The position numbers were made by a program, and so were the translations under genes. Shown one piece after another: positions 1 through 8,464 of a stretch of DNA of 64,000 nt. Origin of the DNA: JAAAPF01 sp046541805 (GTDB lineage: Bacteria > Pseudomonadota > Alphaproteobacteria > Geminicoccales > Geminicoccaceae); contig JBKHCM010000001.1 in NCBI GenBank assembly GCA_046541805.1, positions 1-64,000 on the forward strand, written 5' to 3'. The number at the start of each line of letters is the position of its first letter. Positions within the stretch are counted from its first letter, which is position 1. The notes beneath the pieces are model-generated. The model was not told where the DNA came from. It ran no database searches and saw nothing but the letters and a program-made list of their open reading frames with translations.

Positions 1-951
1 CTCGCGCCGCTTCTCCACCAGCCGGAACGAGGGCTGGAAAAAGTTCACGAACAGGCGCATCGGCCGATAGAGCCGCGCCAACGCCTCCGCCGCAGCCAGA
101 CCCTCGAGCCGGCGGTAACCCACCATGCGCCGGACCACGGCGCCGTTCTTCTGCTCGATGTGCGCTTGGTCGTTCTTGCGGTAGGGCCGCGACCGGGTGA
201 AGGCGATGTCGCCGCCGTCACACCAGTCCTTCACCGTCGCGTTGATGAACACTGTATCGTTGTCGGTGTCGAAGCCGAGCAGCGTGAACGGCAGCGCCTC
301 GCGCAGTACCGTGAGCACCTCGCTCAGCAGCCGCTGTTCGCGGAACAACAGCGGCGCGCACTCGGTCCAACCGGTCGCGATGTCCGTCAACACCACCGTC
401 TGCACGAAGCTGCCCGCCGGCGACGGCCCGCTGTGCGCCACCAGGTCCGCCTCGACAAAACCGGGCGCGGGATCGTTCCAGTCGGCGTAGGTCCGGATCG
501 GCACCGAGCGGCGGATCGCGGCCGACGGCGCCGTCCGCCGTCGGCCGCGGTGCGCCGTCTCCCGCCGCACCGGCGCCAGCACCCGATCGATCGTCGCCGC
601 GCTCATCCCCTCCAGGCGCGCCCGCACCTCGCCGTCCAGAGCCAGATGGCCGTGACGCTCCATCGCCGCGAGCAACGCCGGCAGCAGCGCCTTCAGCCGC
701 TTGCCGCAGATCCGGTCCGACGCCTCCCACAGCACGATCAGCGCCGTCCGTACCGCCTCGTCGTACCGTCGGCGCCCAGGCCGCGGAGCCGCGCGATCGC
801 CGCGGCAGCCACCGCGGAGGACGCGCGCCGCGTGCTTGCGATGGTACCCCGTCAGCGCCGCCAGCTCGCTGATCAGCCGACCCTTCTCCTCACGGCTCGC
901 CGCCGCATAGCGCCCCACCAGCGCGCCCAGCACCTCGTCTCGCGTCGCCAT
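1..951 (-). CDS. DD(35)E integrase-type transposase, 3' end beyond the window
   Basis: An unbroken frame of 317 codons runs from ATG at 951 to the left edge, so the C-terminus is missing. The N-terminal part (about residues 1-150) is basic and helical and should bind DNA. The catalytic core carries D169 (context FVEADLVAH), D230 (FDTDNDTVF) and E266 (HIEQKNGAVVRR); the 35 residues between the last two give the classical DD(35)E spacing of rve-superfamily transposases that cut and join insertion-sequence ends. A purine-rich stretch upstream of the ATG (GGGAGGCGGTGGTGAGGCGGG) could serve as ribosome binding site. The element end and target duplication are not visible. The exact IS family was not assigned; the intact frame suggests a recent arrival. 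Confidence 0.85.
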   Translation of the reverse strand, partial: MATRDEVLGALVGRYAAASREEKGRLISELAALTGYHRKHAARVLRGGCRGDRAAPRPGRRRYDEAVRTALIVLWEASDRICGKRLKALLPALLAAMERHGHLALDGEVRARLEGMSAATIDRVLAPVRRETAHRGRRRTAPSAAIRRSVPIRTYADWNDPAPGFVEADLVAHSGPSPAGSFVQTVVLTDIATGWTECAPLLFREQRLLSEVLTVLREALPFTLLGFDTDNDTVFINATVKDWCDGGDIAFTRSRPYRKNDQAHIEQKNGAVVRRMVGYRRLEGLAAAEALARLYRPMRLFVNFFQPSFRLVEKRRE

Positions 952-1391
952 GCTCACCCGCCTCACCACCGCCTCCCGACCCCGGTCCCGTCGGGAACAT
1001 CGTCGTTGCGGCAACCACCTCAGCTTCGGCAACAATTCTGGCGAGGCAATGCGCCGGTCACGGTGGTTGTCGCTGAACACGTAGGCCATGGCGCGCCCCG
1101 CCCGCGCTCAAGCTGCGGTGAGGACCGCGGCACCATCGCGGCCGCGCGGACGGGCGCTGCCGGCGCGGGAACGCCGCGCGGTCGCCACGGCCTCGTCCGC
1201 TGGACCTTCGAATCGACGAGGAAACGTCGCTGGTGTCGCCATCGGCCCCTCCGTCATTCTCGTTAAAAGTGAATTACGACGAATTCTGTACACCTTTGAC
1301 GCGATAAACTCCTGCCTGCAAGCCGTTTCTCGTGTCATAGGACACCGACGAAAGGGCGTTGCCCCCAACGCGCGCCGTCGTTCGAGGCTGA
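952..1391. other. Non-coding gap between transposase and debranching enzyme
   Basis: There is no convincing gene here. The part next to the transposase (about 1000-1080) has imperfect reiterations of a TTGTTGCCG/GGTTGCCGCAACG type on the minus strand that could be subterminal transposase sites, but I could not delimit an inverted repeat. Around 1260-1340 the base composition drops to a more AT-rich stretch including TTGACG at 1296-1301. This would suit a promoter for the downstream gene, but no good -10 is placed correctly. Confidence 0.3.
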
Positions 1392-3536
1392 GTGGAGGGA
1401 TCGACGCGATGGAGGCTGAAACCGTCGCCCGCGCGACACGCGCACGCGCCCGTGACGCGTAAGGCGGCACGCCGCGGCGGCGCGCCCGGTGCCACGCCGT
1501 CGGCGGTGGCGCCGGGTGCCGTGACGCCGCCGGTCGAACGGCTGGGTCGCGATGTCTGTGCCGATTTGGCGACGGCGGAGCGGCGCGAGTGGCTGGTCAC
1601 CAACGGCGCCGGCGCCTACGCCTCGGGCACCGTCGCCGGCCTCGCCACCCGCGGCTATCACGGCCTGCTGGTCGCGGCCCTGCAGCCGCCGGTCGGCCGC
1701 ACCCTCAAGCTCCAGGCCGCGCTCGAGGCGGTGACCGTCGCGGACGAGACCGTCGAGCTCGCCACCGTGCGCTGGCGCGGCGGCGCGATCGCGCCGGCGG
1801 GCTACGTCGTCCTCGAGGAGTTCCGCCTCGAGGGCTCCGTGCCGGTCTGGCGCTACGCGACGCCGCGCTTCACGCTCGAAAAGCGGATCTGGATGGATCA
1901 GGGGGCGAACGTCACCCGGATCGCCTACGACAATCTCGGGTCCGACGCACCGCTGACGCTCTCGGTCAAGCTCTTGACCGACCACCGCGACCATCACGGC
2001 CGCCGCTTCGCCGGCGCCACCACCCCGGCCGTCACCGCCGCCGGCGACACCCTCGCCGTCGAGGCGCCGGGCGGACCGGACACGACGCTGCACCTCCGCC
2101 TCGAGGGCGGCCGCGCCGAGGCCGCAGCGGTGTGGTATCGCGGCGTCGACCTGGCGCGCGAGCGCGAACGCGGGCTCACCGACAGCGAAGACCACGTCTT
2201 CGCGGGCACGCTGACCGCGGAGCTGGCGCCGGGGGCGACGGTCCAGCTCGTCGCCAGCGTCGGCGCGCGCGCGGCGGTGCCGCAGGCGGGCGCGCTCGCT
2301 GCGCGCCGCGGGCGTGACGCCGACTTGCTCGCCGCCTGGACCGCCGCCCGCGGCGCATCGGCGCCGCCGGCGCCCGACTGGGTGGCGCGGCTCGTCCTCG
2401 CCGCCGATCAGTTCGTCGTCGCGCGCACGCGCCCAGACGGCACCGCCGGTCATTCGGTCATCGCCGGCTATCACTGGTTCTCGGACTGGGGCCGGGACAC
2501 GATGATCAGCCTGCCGGGCCTCGCGATCGAGACCGGCCGGCTCGACGTCGCGCGCTCGATCCTCTTGAGCTTCGCCGACGCGATCGACGGCGGCATGATC
2601 CCGAATTGCTTTCCCGACGGCGGCGAGCCGGCCGAGTTCAACACCGTCGACGCCACCTTCTGGTTCATCGAAGCGGTCCGCGCCTATCACGCCGCCTCGA
2701 ACGACCGCGAGCTGCTGGCGAGCCTCTTTCCCGTTCTCGACGACATCGTCGCCCATCACCTCGCCGGCACCCGCTACGGCATCCGCGTCGACGAGAGGGA
2801 CGGCCTGATCCGCGCCGGCGAGCCGGGCGTTCAGCTGACCTGGATGGACGCCAAGGTGGGCGATTGGGTCGTGACCCCGCGCATCGGCAAGCCGGTCGAC
2901 GTCAACGCGCTCTGGTGCGCCGGGCTCGCCTTCATGGTCGAGGCGGCGGCTGTGCTGGGCCAACCGGCCGAGCGCTACCGCGAGCTCCTGGCGCGGGCTG
3001 CCGCCGGCTTTCGGCGGTTCTGGAACGCCGAGCGCGGCTACTGCTTCGACGTGCTGGACGGGCCCGACGGCGACGACCCCGCGCTCCGGCCCAACCAGAT
3101 CCTGGCGGCGAGCCTGCCCGTGCGCGCCTTGCCGGACGATCAGTTGCGGGCCGTGGTCCGTACCTGCGAGCGCGCGCTCCTGACGCCGGCGGGGCTGCGC
3201 AGCCTCGCCCCCGGCGCGCCCGGCTACCGCCCGCACTACGGCGGCGATCAGCGGTCGCGGGATGGCGCCTACCACCAGGGCACGGTCTGGGGCTGGCTGA
3301 TCGGCCCATTCGTCGAGGCCCAGCTCGCCGTCTTCGGCGACGTCGCGCGCGTCGAGCGGCTGTGCCGCCCGCTCGGCGATCAGCTGCGCATCGAAGGGCT
3401 CGGCACGGTGAACGAGATCTTCGAGGGAGCCCCGCCCCACGCCCCGCGCGGCTGCATCGCCCAGGCTTGGAGCGTGGCGGCATATCTCAGGGCGTGGTGC
3501 CTCGTCGACCGCGCCAAGCGTGCCGCCGGCGCCTGA
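1392..3536 (+). CDS. Glycogen-debranching-like amylo-alpha-1,6-glucosidase (GH133 type)
   Basis: This 714-aa protein resembles bacterial debranching-type enzymes that hydrolyse alpha-1,6 branch points of glycogen or related glucans in the cytoplasm. The N-terminal domain (about residues 50-310) starts with the family segment REWLVTNGAGAYASGTVAG and continues with RGYHGLLVAAL. The C-terminal (alpha/alpha)6 catalytic domain includes GYHWFSDWGRDTMISLPGL near residues 359-377 and a late NEIFEG/GCIAQAWSVA segment typical of GDE_C proteins. The start is GTG at 1392; the first 45 residues are low-complexity Arg/Ala/Pro, so a later start is possible. It is followed at 32 bp by a second glycoside hydrolase on the same strand, which suggests an operon. 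Trehalose or another oligosaccharide as substrate cannot be excluded. Confidence 0.88.
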   Translation: MEGSTRWRLKPSPARHAHAPVTRKAARRGGAPGATPSAVAPGAVTPPVERLGRDVCADLATAERREWLVTNGAGAYASGTVAGLATRGYHGLLVAALQPPVGRTLKLQAALEAVTVADETVELATVRWRGGAIAPAGYVVLEEFRLEGSVPVWRYATPRFTLEKRIWMDQGANVTRIAYDNLGSDAPLTLSVKLLTDHRDHHGRRFAGATTPAVTAAGDTLAVEAPGGPDTTLHLRLEGGRAEAAAVWYRGVDLARERERGLTDSEDHVFAGTLTAELAPGATVQLVASVGARAAVPQAGALAARRGRDADLLAAWTAARGASAPPAPDWVARLVLAADQFVVARTRPDGTAGHSVIAGYHWFSDWGRDTMISLPGLAIETGRLDVARSILLSFADAIDGGMIPNCFPDGGEPAEFNTVDATFWFIEAVRAYHAASNDRELLASLFPVLDDIVAHHLAGTRYGIRVDERDGLIRAGEPGVQLTWMDAKVGDWVVTPRIGKPVDVNALWCAGLAFMVEAAAVLGQPAERYRELLARAAAGFRRFWNAERGYCFDVLDGPDGDDPALRPNQILAASLPVRALPDDQLRAVVRTCERALLTPAGLRSLAPGAPGYRPHYGGDQRSRDGAYHQGTVWGWLIGPFVEAQLAVFGDVARVERLCRPLGDQLRIEGLGTVNEIFEGAPPHAPRGCIAQAWSVAAYLRAWCLVDRAKRAAGA

Positions 3537-3567
3537 TGCGCCACGCCAGCGACCCGGGAAGGTGACG

Positions 3568-6276
3568 ATGTCGATGCTCGGTCGGACCGAAGAAGATCGC
3601 CGTCTGCAGGCGGCCTGGAGCGCGCGCGAGCCGTGGTTGCGCTGGGGGCCCTATCTGAGCGAGCGGCAATGGGGCACCGTCCGCGAGGACTACAGCCCGT
3701 CGGGCGACGCCTGGGACGCGTTCCCGCACGACCACGCCCGCTCGCGGGCCTATCGCTGGGGCGAGGACGGCCTCGCCGGCCTCTCGGACGATCGCCAGCG
3801 CTTGTGCTTCGCGCTCGCGCTTTGGAACGGCCGCGATCCGATCCTCAAGGAGCGCCTGTTCGGCCTCACCAACAGCCAGGGCAATCACGGCGAGGACGTC
3901 AAGGAATACTACTTCTACCAGGATAGCGCCCCCACCCACAGCTACATGCGCTATCTCTACAAATACCCGCAGGCGGCGTATCCCTATGACGACCTGATCG
4001 CCGAGAACGGGCGGCGCAAGGCGACGGCGCCGGGTGCGCTCGAATACGAGTTGATGGACACCGGCGTCTTCGACGACGAGCGGTATTTCGACGTCACGGT
4101 GGAGTACGCCAAGGCCGCGCCGGAGGACATCTACATCCGCATCACCGCGGTCAACCGGGGCCCGAGCGCCGAGACCATCTGGTTGCTGCCGACGCTCTGG
4201 TTCCGCAACACCTGGAGCTGGCGGCGCGGGGCACCCGAGCCGCGCCTGGCGGCCGACGGTGCGGGCACCGCGATCGACGCCAACCACCAGGAGCTGGGCC
4301 GGCGCCGCCTGGTGTGCCCCGACGCGGACGAGCTTTGGTTCGTCGACAACGAGACCAACGCCCGCCGGCTCTACGGCGTCGACGGCCCCGCCTACCCCAA
4401 GGACGGCATCAACGACCGGCTGGTGCACGGCGCCGAGACCGTGAACCCGGCGCGCCGGGGGACGAAGGCGGCGGCGGTCTACGAGCGCCGGCTCGCCGCC
4501 GGCGAAGGCACGACGATCACCCTGCGGCTGACGGACGAGCCCCGTGCGGCGGCCGGCGACGCCGAGGCCGTCTTCGCCCGGCGCCGCCGGGAGACCGATG
4601 CCTTCTACGCCTCGCGTCTGCCCGCCGATCTCGGCGACGACCGCAGGTCGATCGCGCGGCAGGCCTATGCCGGGATGCTGTGGTCGAAGCAGTATTTCCA
4701 CTACGTCGTCGCCGAATGGCTCGACGGCGACGAACTACCCCCACCCCCCTCGCGCCTGCACGGTCGCAACAGCAAGTGGCGCCATGTCTACGCCGACGAC
4801 GTGCTCTCGATGCCGGACAAATGGGAGTATCCCTGGTTCGCCAGCTGGGATCTCGGCTTTCACACCGTGGCGCTCGCCCGCGTCGACCTGGACTTCGCCA
4901 AGCGGCAGATCCTGTTGCTCTGCCGCGAGTGGTACATGAGCCCCGAGGGTCAAGTTCCCGCCTACGAATGGGCCTTCGACGACGTCAATCCGCCGGTGCA
5001 GGCCTGGGCGGCCCTGCAGATCGCCGAGTACGAGTGGCGCAGCTTCGGCACGCGCGACCGCGATTTCCTGCGCAGCGTGTTCGAGCACGGCCTGCTCTAT
5101 TTCACGTGGTGGGTGAACCGCAAGGACGCCGACGGTAACAACCTGTTCCAGGGCGGCTTTCTAGGGCTCGACAACATCGCCGCCTTCGACCGCTCGGCCG
5201 GGGCGCTGCCCGGCGGCGGCCGGCTCTATCAGTCGGACGGGACCACCTGGGTCGGCTTCTTCGCGCTTAAGCTCATGGAAATCGCGACCGAGCTCGCGAA
5301 GGACGACCCGACCTATCTCGATTTCGCGGCCAAGTTCTTTCAGCACTTCGTCTACATCGCCGATGCGCTCGACCATGTCGGCCGGGTCTCCGACGGCGCG
5401 GCCGAGCTGTGGAGCGACGCGGACGGGCTCTTCTTCGACGTCTTGCGGCTGGGCGACCGGTTCGAGCCGATGAAGGTCCGCTCGTTGGTGAGCCTGCTGC
5501 CGCTGATCGCCGTCGCCTGCCTCGACCTCCAGGCGCTGGAGGACGCGGAGAACCCGAGCTTCGCCGAACGCTTGGCGTGGTTCCGCGACCGCCAAAGCGA
5601 GCTGCTCGAGGGTGCCAGCGAGGCGGACGGCGGCGCAAACCGGCTCTTGCTGTCGTTTCTCGGGCGCGACGGCCTGGTCCGGATGCTCGGCCCGCTCCTC
5701 GACGAGAACGAGTTCCTCTCACCTTACGGCATCCGCTCGCTGTCGCGCCGGCACGCGGACACGCCCTTCGTCACCGAAATCGCCGGTGAGCGCTACGCCG
5801 TCGACTACCGGCCCGCCGAGTCCGATTCCGCCATGTTCGGCGGCAATTCGAACTGGCGCGGGCCGGTCTGGATGCCGGCCAACGTCCTGCTCATCGACGC
5901 GCTCAGGCACTATTATCGCCACTACGGCGACACGCTCGCGGTCGAGTTGCCGACGGGCTCCGGGGTGTCGATGACGCTCGACGCCGTGGCCGACGAACTC
6001 AGCCGACGGGTGACGAGCATCTTCGAAGCCAAAGCCGACGGCACCCGCGCCGTCTACGGCGGCAACGCGCGCTTTCAGCACGACCCGCACTGGCGCGACA
6101 ACCTCCTCTTCTACGAGTATTTCCACGGCGACAACGGCGCCGGGATCGGCGCGTCCCACCAGACGGGCTGGACGGGCCTCGCCGCGGTACTCATGGAAGT
6201 GCACGCCGAGCCGCCGACCGCGCATGACGTCGCCCCCTCGGACCGTCGCGCGCCGCTGGGCCTGCGGCCGAGTTGA
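3568..6276 (+). CDS. GH63-like glucosidase / mannosylglycerate hydrolase-like protein (MGH1 type)
   Basis: This 902-aa protein belongs to the bacterial proteins usually annotated as glucosidase with an MGH1-like glycoside hydrolase domain (clan GH-G, GH63). It probably removes glucose or mannose from short oligosaccharides or glycosyl-glycerate solutes. An N-terminal beta domain (about 1-300, with SPSGDAWDAFPHDHARSRAY near residue 40) is followed by an (alpha/alpha)6 barrel; FASWDLGFHTVALA near residue 428 carries the Asp expected for the catalytic acid, and GPVWMPANVLLIDAL lies near 765. I chose ATG 3568 because GGGAAGG sits just before it; an upstream GTG at 3520 would add an unlikely Pro-rich leader overlapping the preceding gene. 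It is probably co-transcribed with the debranching-like gene. Confidence 0.85.
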   Translation: MSMLGRTEEDRRLQAAWSAREPWLRWGPYLSERQWGTVREDYSPSGDAWDAFPHDHARSRAYRWGEDGLAGLSDDRQRLCFALALWNGRDPILKERLFGLTNSQGNHGEDVKEYYFYQDSAPTHSYMRYLYKYPQAAYPYDDLIAENGRRKATAPGALEYELMDTGVFDDERYFDVTVEYAKAAPEDIYIRITAVNRGPSAETIWLLPTLWFRNTWSWRRGAPEPRLAADGAGTAIDANHQELGRRRLVCPDADELWFVDNETNARRLYGVDGPAYPKDGINDRLVHGAETVNPARRGTKAAAVYERRLAAGEGTTITLRLTDEPRAAAGDAEAVFARRRRETDAFYASRLPADLGDDRRSIARQAYAGMLWSKQYFHYVVAEWLDGDELPPPPSRLHGRNSKWRHVYADDVLSMPDKWEYPWFASWDLGFHTVALARVDLDFAKRQILLLCREWYMSPEGQVPAYEWAFDDVNPPVQAWAALQIAEYEWRSFGTRDRDFLRSVFEHGLLYFTWWVNRKDADGNNLFQGGFLGLDNIAAFDRSAGALPGGGRLYQSDGTTWVGFFALKLMEIATELAKDDPTYLDFAAKFFQHFVYIADALDHVGRVSDGAAELWSDADGLFFDVLRLGDRFEPMKVRSLVSLLPLIAVACLDLQALEDAENPSFAERLAWFRDRQSELLEGASEADGGANRLLLSFLGRDGLVRMLGPLLDENEFLSPYGIRSLSRRHADTPFVTEIAGERYAVDYRPAESDSAMFGGNSNWRGPVWMPANVLLIDALRHYYRHYGDTLAVELPTGSGVSMTLDAVADELSRRVTSIFEAKADGTRAVYGGNARFQHDPHWRDNLLFYEYFHGDNGAGIGASHQTGWTGLAAVLMEVHAEPPTAHDVAPSDRRAPLGLRPS

Positions 6277-6441
6277 CGGTACGCCGCCGCCCTTGGTCGC
6301 GGACGCTCGTGCCCCGTCGCCGTCGGAGCGATCGGCGCCGACGGCGTCGACGAGGCGTAAGGTCGTGCGAGTGGCACAGCTTTGGCGCGTGCGGATGCGT
6401 GTCGTCCGAAGGCGCACTAAGTCCTTGATCCGGTCGGACCG

Positions 6442-6996
6442 CTAGTCCGCCCGTCCCGCGAAGAATCGCGCCATGACCGCGATGACGACCGCGGTGACCA
6501 GGAACAGCCCGTGCAGCGCGAAGAGCCACGGCAACAGCGACTTCATCTCATCTCCCAGATGGGCATCAGCAACGATATCAAAAAAAATCTGTAGAAGTTG
6601 AAAACTTGAGATGGCGCAGATCGTAATGAACAAGTTCATCTTCAGGCCGTGAATCCCCATGGCGCCGACCCAATCCGGCTTGTTTTTATGATTACGGACA
6701 TAAATATGCGAGATAAAAAAATCATAACCGTTCACGGCGACCATAATCAACAATCCCGACAAAAGAAAATAGTCAATTAATCTAATAATTTCAATAATAA
6801 GCTGCTCTTCTTCATGATTAGTCGAAAAAATATGGAGATGCGCGACATGGATGGCTTGGTCGAAGAAATTGTAGAGCAAAGCGACGATGCCGAGGAGCAG
6901 GCCGAGCGCCATCGGCACCAACAGCAAGCGACCCGCGTACAAGGTGAATTCGATCGTGCGCAGCGCCTCCGAATGGGGCTTGTCGATCTCGTTCAT
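6442..6996 (-). CDS. UPF0114/YqhA-family inner membrane protein with AT-rich, atypical composition
   Basis: This 184-aa protein matches UPF0114 (YqhA) by its layout: a short cytoplasmic N-terminus, a first hydrophobic helix (RLLLVPMALGLLLGIVALLY), further membrane segments around residues 75-95 and 115-135, and a C-terminal segment (HGLFLVTAVVIAVMA). The motif DYFLLSGLLIMVAVNGYDFF is characteristic. The family function is not established. I chose ATG 6996 because GGAGG precedes it at proper spacing; the longer frame to 7092 adds an unrelated leader. Much of the gene between 6550 and 6860 is strikingly AT-rich, with runs of A and codons such as AAT, ATA and TTA that its neighbours almost never use. 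This indicates recent horizontal acquisition. Confidence 0.88.
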   Translation of the reverse strand: MNEIDKPHSEALRTIEFTLYAGRLLLVPMALGLLLGIVALLYNFFDQAIHVAHLHIFSTNHEEEQLIIEIIRLIDYFLLSGLLIMVAVNGYDFFISHIYVRNHKNKPDWVGAMGIHGLKMNLFITICAISSFQLLQIFFDIVADAHLGDEMKSLLPWLFALHGLFLVTAVVIAVMARFFAGRAD

Positions 6997-7094
6997 GGAG
7001 GCACCTCCAATCCACGGCCGTTGCTCGACGACGCCCACCGGCGACGCCGAGCGGGCGGCGGTAGTGAACGACACGAAGTGACGGCAGAGCAACC

Positions 7095-7345
7095 TTAGAT
7101 TGAGGTCGGTGCGCGTTCATCGACCCAAAGGCACCCAGCCGGCGTCGACGAGGGGAGCACGTCGGCCACGACGGAGCGCCCATCGGTCCAGTCGTGGCCG
7201 CCATCGGCGATGCGCAGCTCCACCGGCATGCCGCAGGCCCGCAGGGCCAAGCACATCTCCGCCGTGCCGCGCTCGAAGCCGAAACCGTCGCCGTCGCCCG
7301 CAACGAGCCAGAGCCGGGGCGGAAGATCGCGGGGCCGAGTGCGGC
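7095..7345 (-). pseudogene. C-terminal remnant of an alpha/beta-hydrolase-like protein
   Basis: One minus-strand frame ending in TAA at 7095-7097 reads DLPPRLWLVAGDGDGFGFER and then CLALRACGMPVELRIADGGH followed by DWTDGRS. This has the shape of the last third of an esterase or dienelactone-hydrolase-like alpha/beta hydrolase: a strand ending in G-D-x-D, a helix with an ALRA-G-x-PVEL segment and a catalytic-His-like GGHDW. There is no start codon, nucleophile elbow or N-terminal domain, and the frame runs upstream into the broken mtnA start. I read it as a decayed gene end; the family call is tentative. Confidence 0.4.
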
Positions 7346-7375
7346 AACCGTGGTGCAGCGACCCCGCGGGGTGAA

Positions 7376-7551
7376 GCCGAGCACCGGCGCGCCGCGCACC
7401 GGCATCGCGCGAGGGTGCGCTCCGCGTCCTCGACCATGGTAAGATCGACGGTGACGACGGGCTGCGGCAGCTTCGTCTGGTCGATGATCGTCACCGCCGC
7501 GCCGTCGGTGGGTGGCCGGATCGAGCGATAGGCCTCACCCTGCACACGCAT
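7376..7551 (-). pseudogene. mtnA: 5' fragment of mtnA (methylthioribose-1-phosphate isomerase), frameshifted
   Basis: From ATG 7551 the frame reads MRVQGEAYRSIRPPTDGAAV and then TIIDQTKLPQPVVTVDL, which closely follows the N-terminus of proteobacterial MtnA, the methionine-salvage isomerase. After EDAERTLA the family continues with M-x-VRGAP-x-IG; here MPVRGAPVLG appears in a different frame (7405-7376), so a frameshift lies near 7405. Similarity then stops and the catalytic part of the roughly 350-residue enzyme is absent. This is therefore a start-only pseudogene. It sits between two other remnants in a degenerate stretch from about 7095 to 8340. Confidence 0.65.
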
Positions 7552-7623
7552 CGACCCTGCCTCGCTCTCGTGCGCGTCCCGCGGAGATCGGGCCTTCACC
7601 GGCGCGGTGCGACCGTCGCCCGC

Positions 7624-8340
7624 TTATGCGTTCGGCGCAACCAAGGCCGGACGACGCACGCGCAGGGCGCGCGGTCGGCTGGTGAAGTCGAGCGGCGAGG
7701 CGAGCGTCGCCAGCTCGCCATCGACGGTGGCGAGCAGCCGGCGCGCCCGGGTGTCGAGGCGCCGCGAGGGGAGCGTCTCGGCGATGATGTCGGTATCCGC
7801 GAAACCGCCGATGCGGGCGCGCAGGAGCGTCAGCAGTGCCGCCCAGCGGCCGGGTTGGCGCTGGGCGTAGGGCGCGAGGCGGCCGGTCTGCAGGCTCTCG
7901 CGGCGGATCAGCGCGAAGCCGCGCCGCGAGAACGGGCCGTTGGCGACGAAGACGGCCTGGCTCGTGAAGGTGAGCGCGAGGCCGTCGTCGCCGAGGGGGC
8001 GCAGCTGCAGGGGCCGAGCGCCGGCGAAGCGGCGCACCGCGTCGAAAACGGTCTCGGGCCACGCCACCGGCGCCACCTCGCGAACCTGCTCGCGCAGCGC
8101 GCAGGCCTCCGCGCCCAGGCCGAGCGCCACGGCGGAGAGGAAGGGCTCGCCGTTGACCTCACCGACGTCGACACCGGCGAGCTCGCCGCGGGCGAGGCTC
8201 TCGAGCGCCACGTCCATCTCGGGCGGGACGTCGAGATCGCGCGCCAGGCGGTCCGCGATGGTGCCCGGCAGGCCCTGGGGATCGCGGTGGCGCAGGCCTC
8301 CGGCGCGGGGGTCGACATGGGCGCGGGCGGCGAGCGGCAT
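7624..8340 (-). pseudogene. N-terminally truncated diacylglycerol/lipid kinase-like protein (YegS/DAGK family)
   Basis: The 238-residue frame keeps the second half of a YegS/DagK-like lipid kinase: LPGTIADRLARDLDVPPEMD corresponds to the LPLGTxNxxARDLGIP helix, and GELAGVDVGEVNGEPFLSAV matches the family's DVGxVNGxxF strand, followed by the beta-sandwich C-terminal domain up to residue 238. The N-terminal Rossmann-like domain with the GGDGT nucleotide-binding motif, needed for phosphoryl transfer, is missing, and no frame upstream restores it. The apparent start at 8340 is arbitrary. The product would be catalytically dead, so I call it a remnant. A stable truncated protein with another role is possible because the remaining frame is open. 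Confidence 0.65.
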
Positions 8341-8464
8341 GGCCGAGGCGTCTCCACGCTGGACCCGATGGTGCGGGCACGGCCTGTCATGAAGGATCGC
8401 GGCATGGCGTTGTCACCTCCGCGATGGTGAAATCATGGGCCGCTGCTGCCGGGAGGGTGTCGAG

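Noticed and set aside
160..1266. 368-codon plus-strand frame at the left end
   Set aside because: It is antisense to the transposase, whose DD(35)E residues are in the minus-strand frame.
1335..3440. 701-codon minus-strand frame opposite the debranching enzyme
   Set aside because: No similarity to any family; the sense protein is family-typical over its length.
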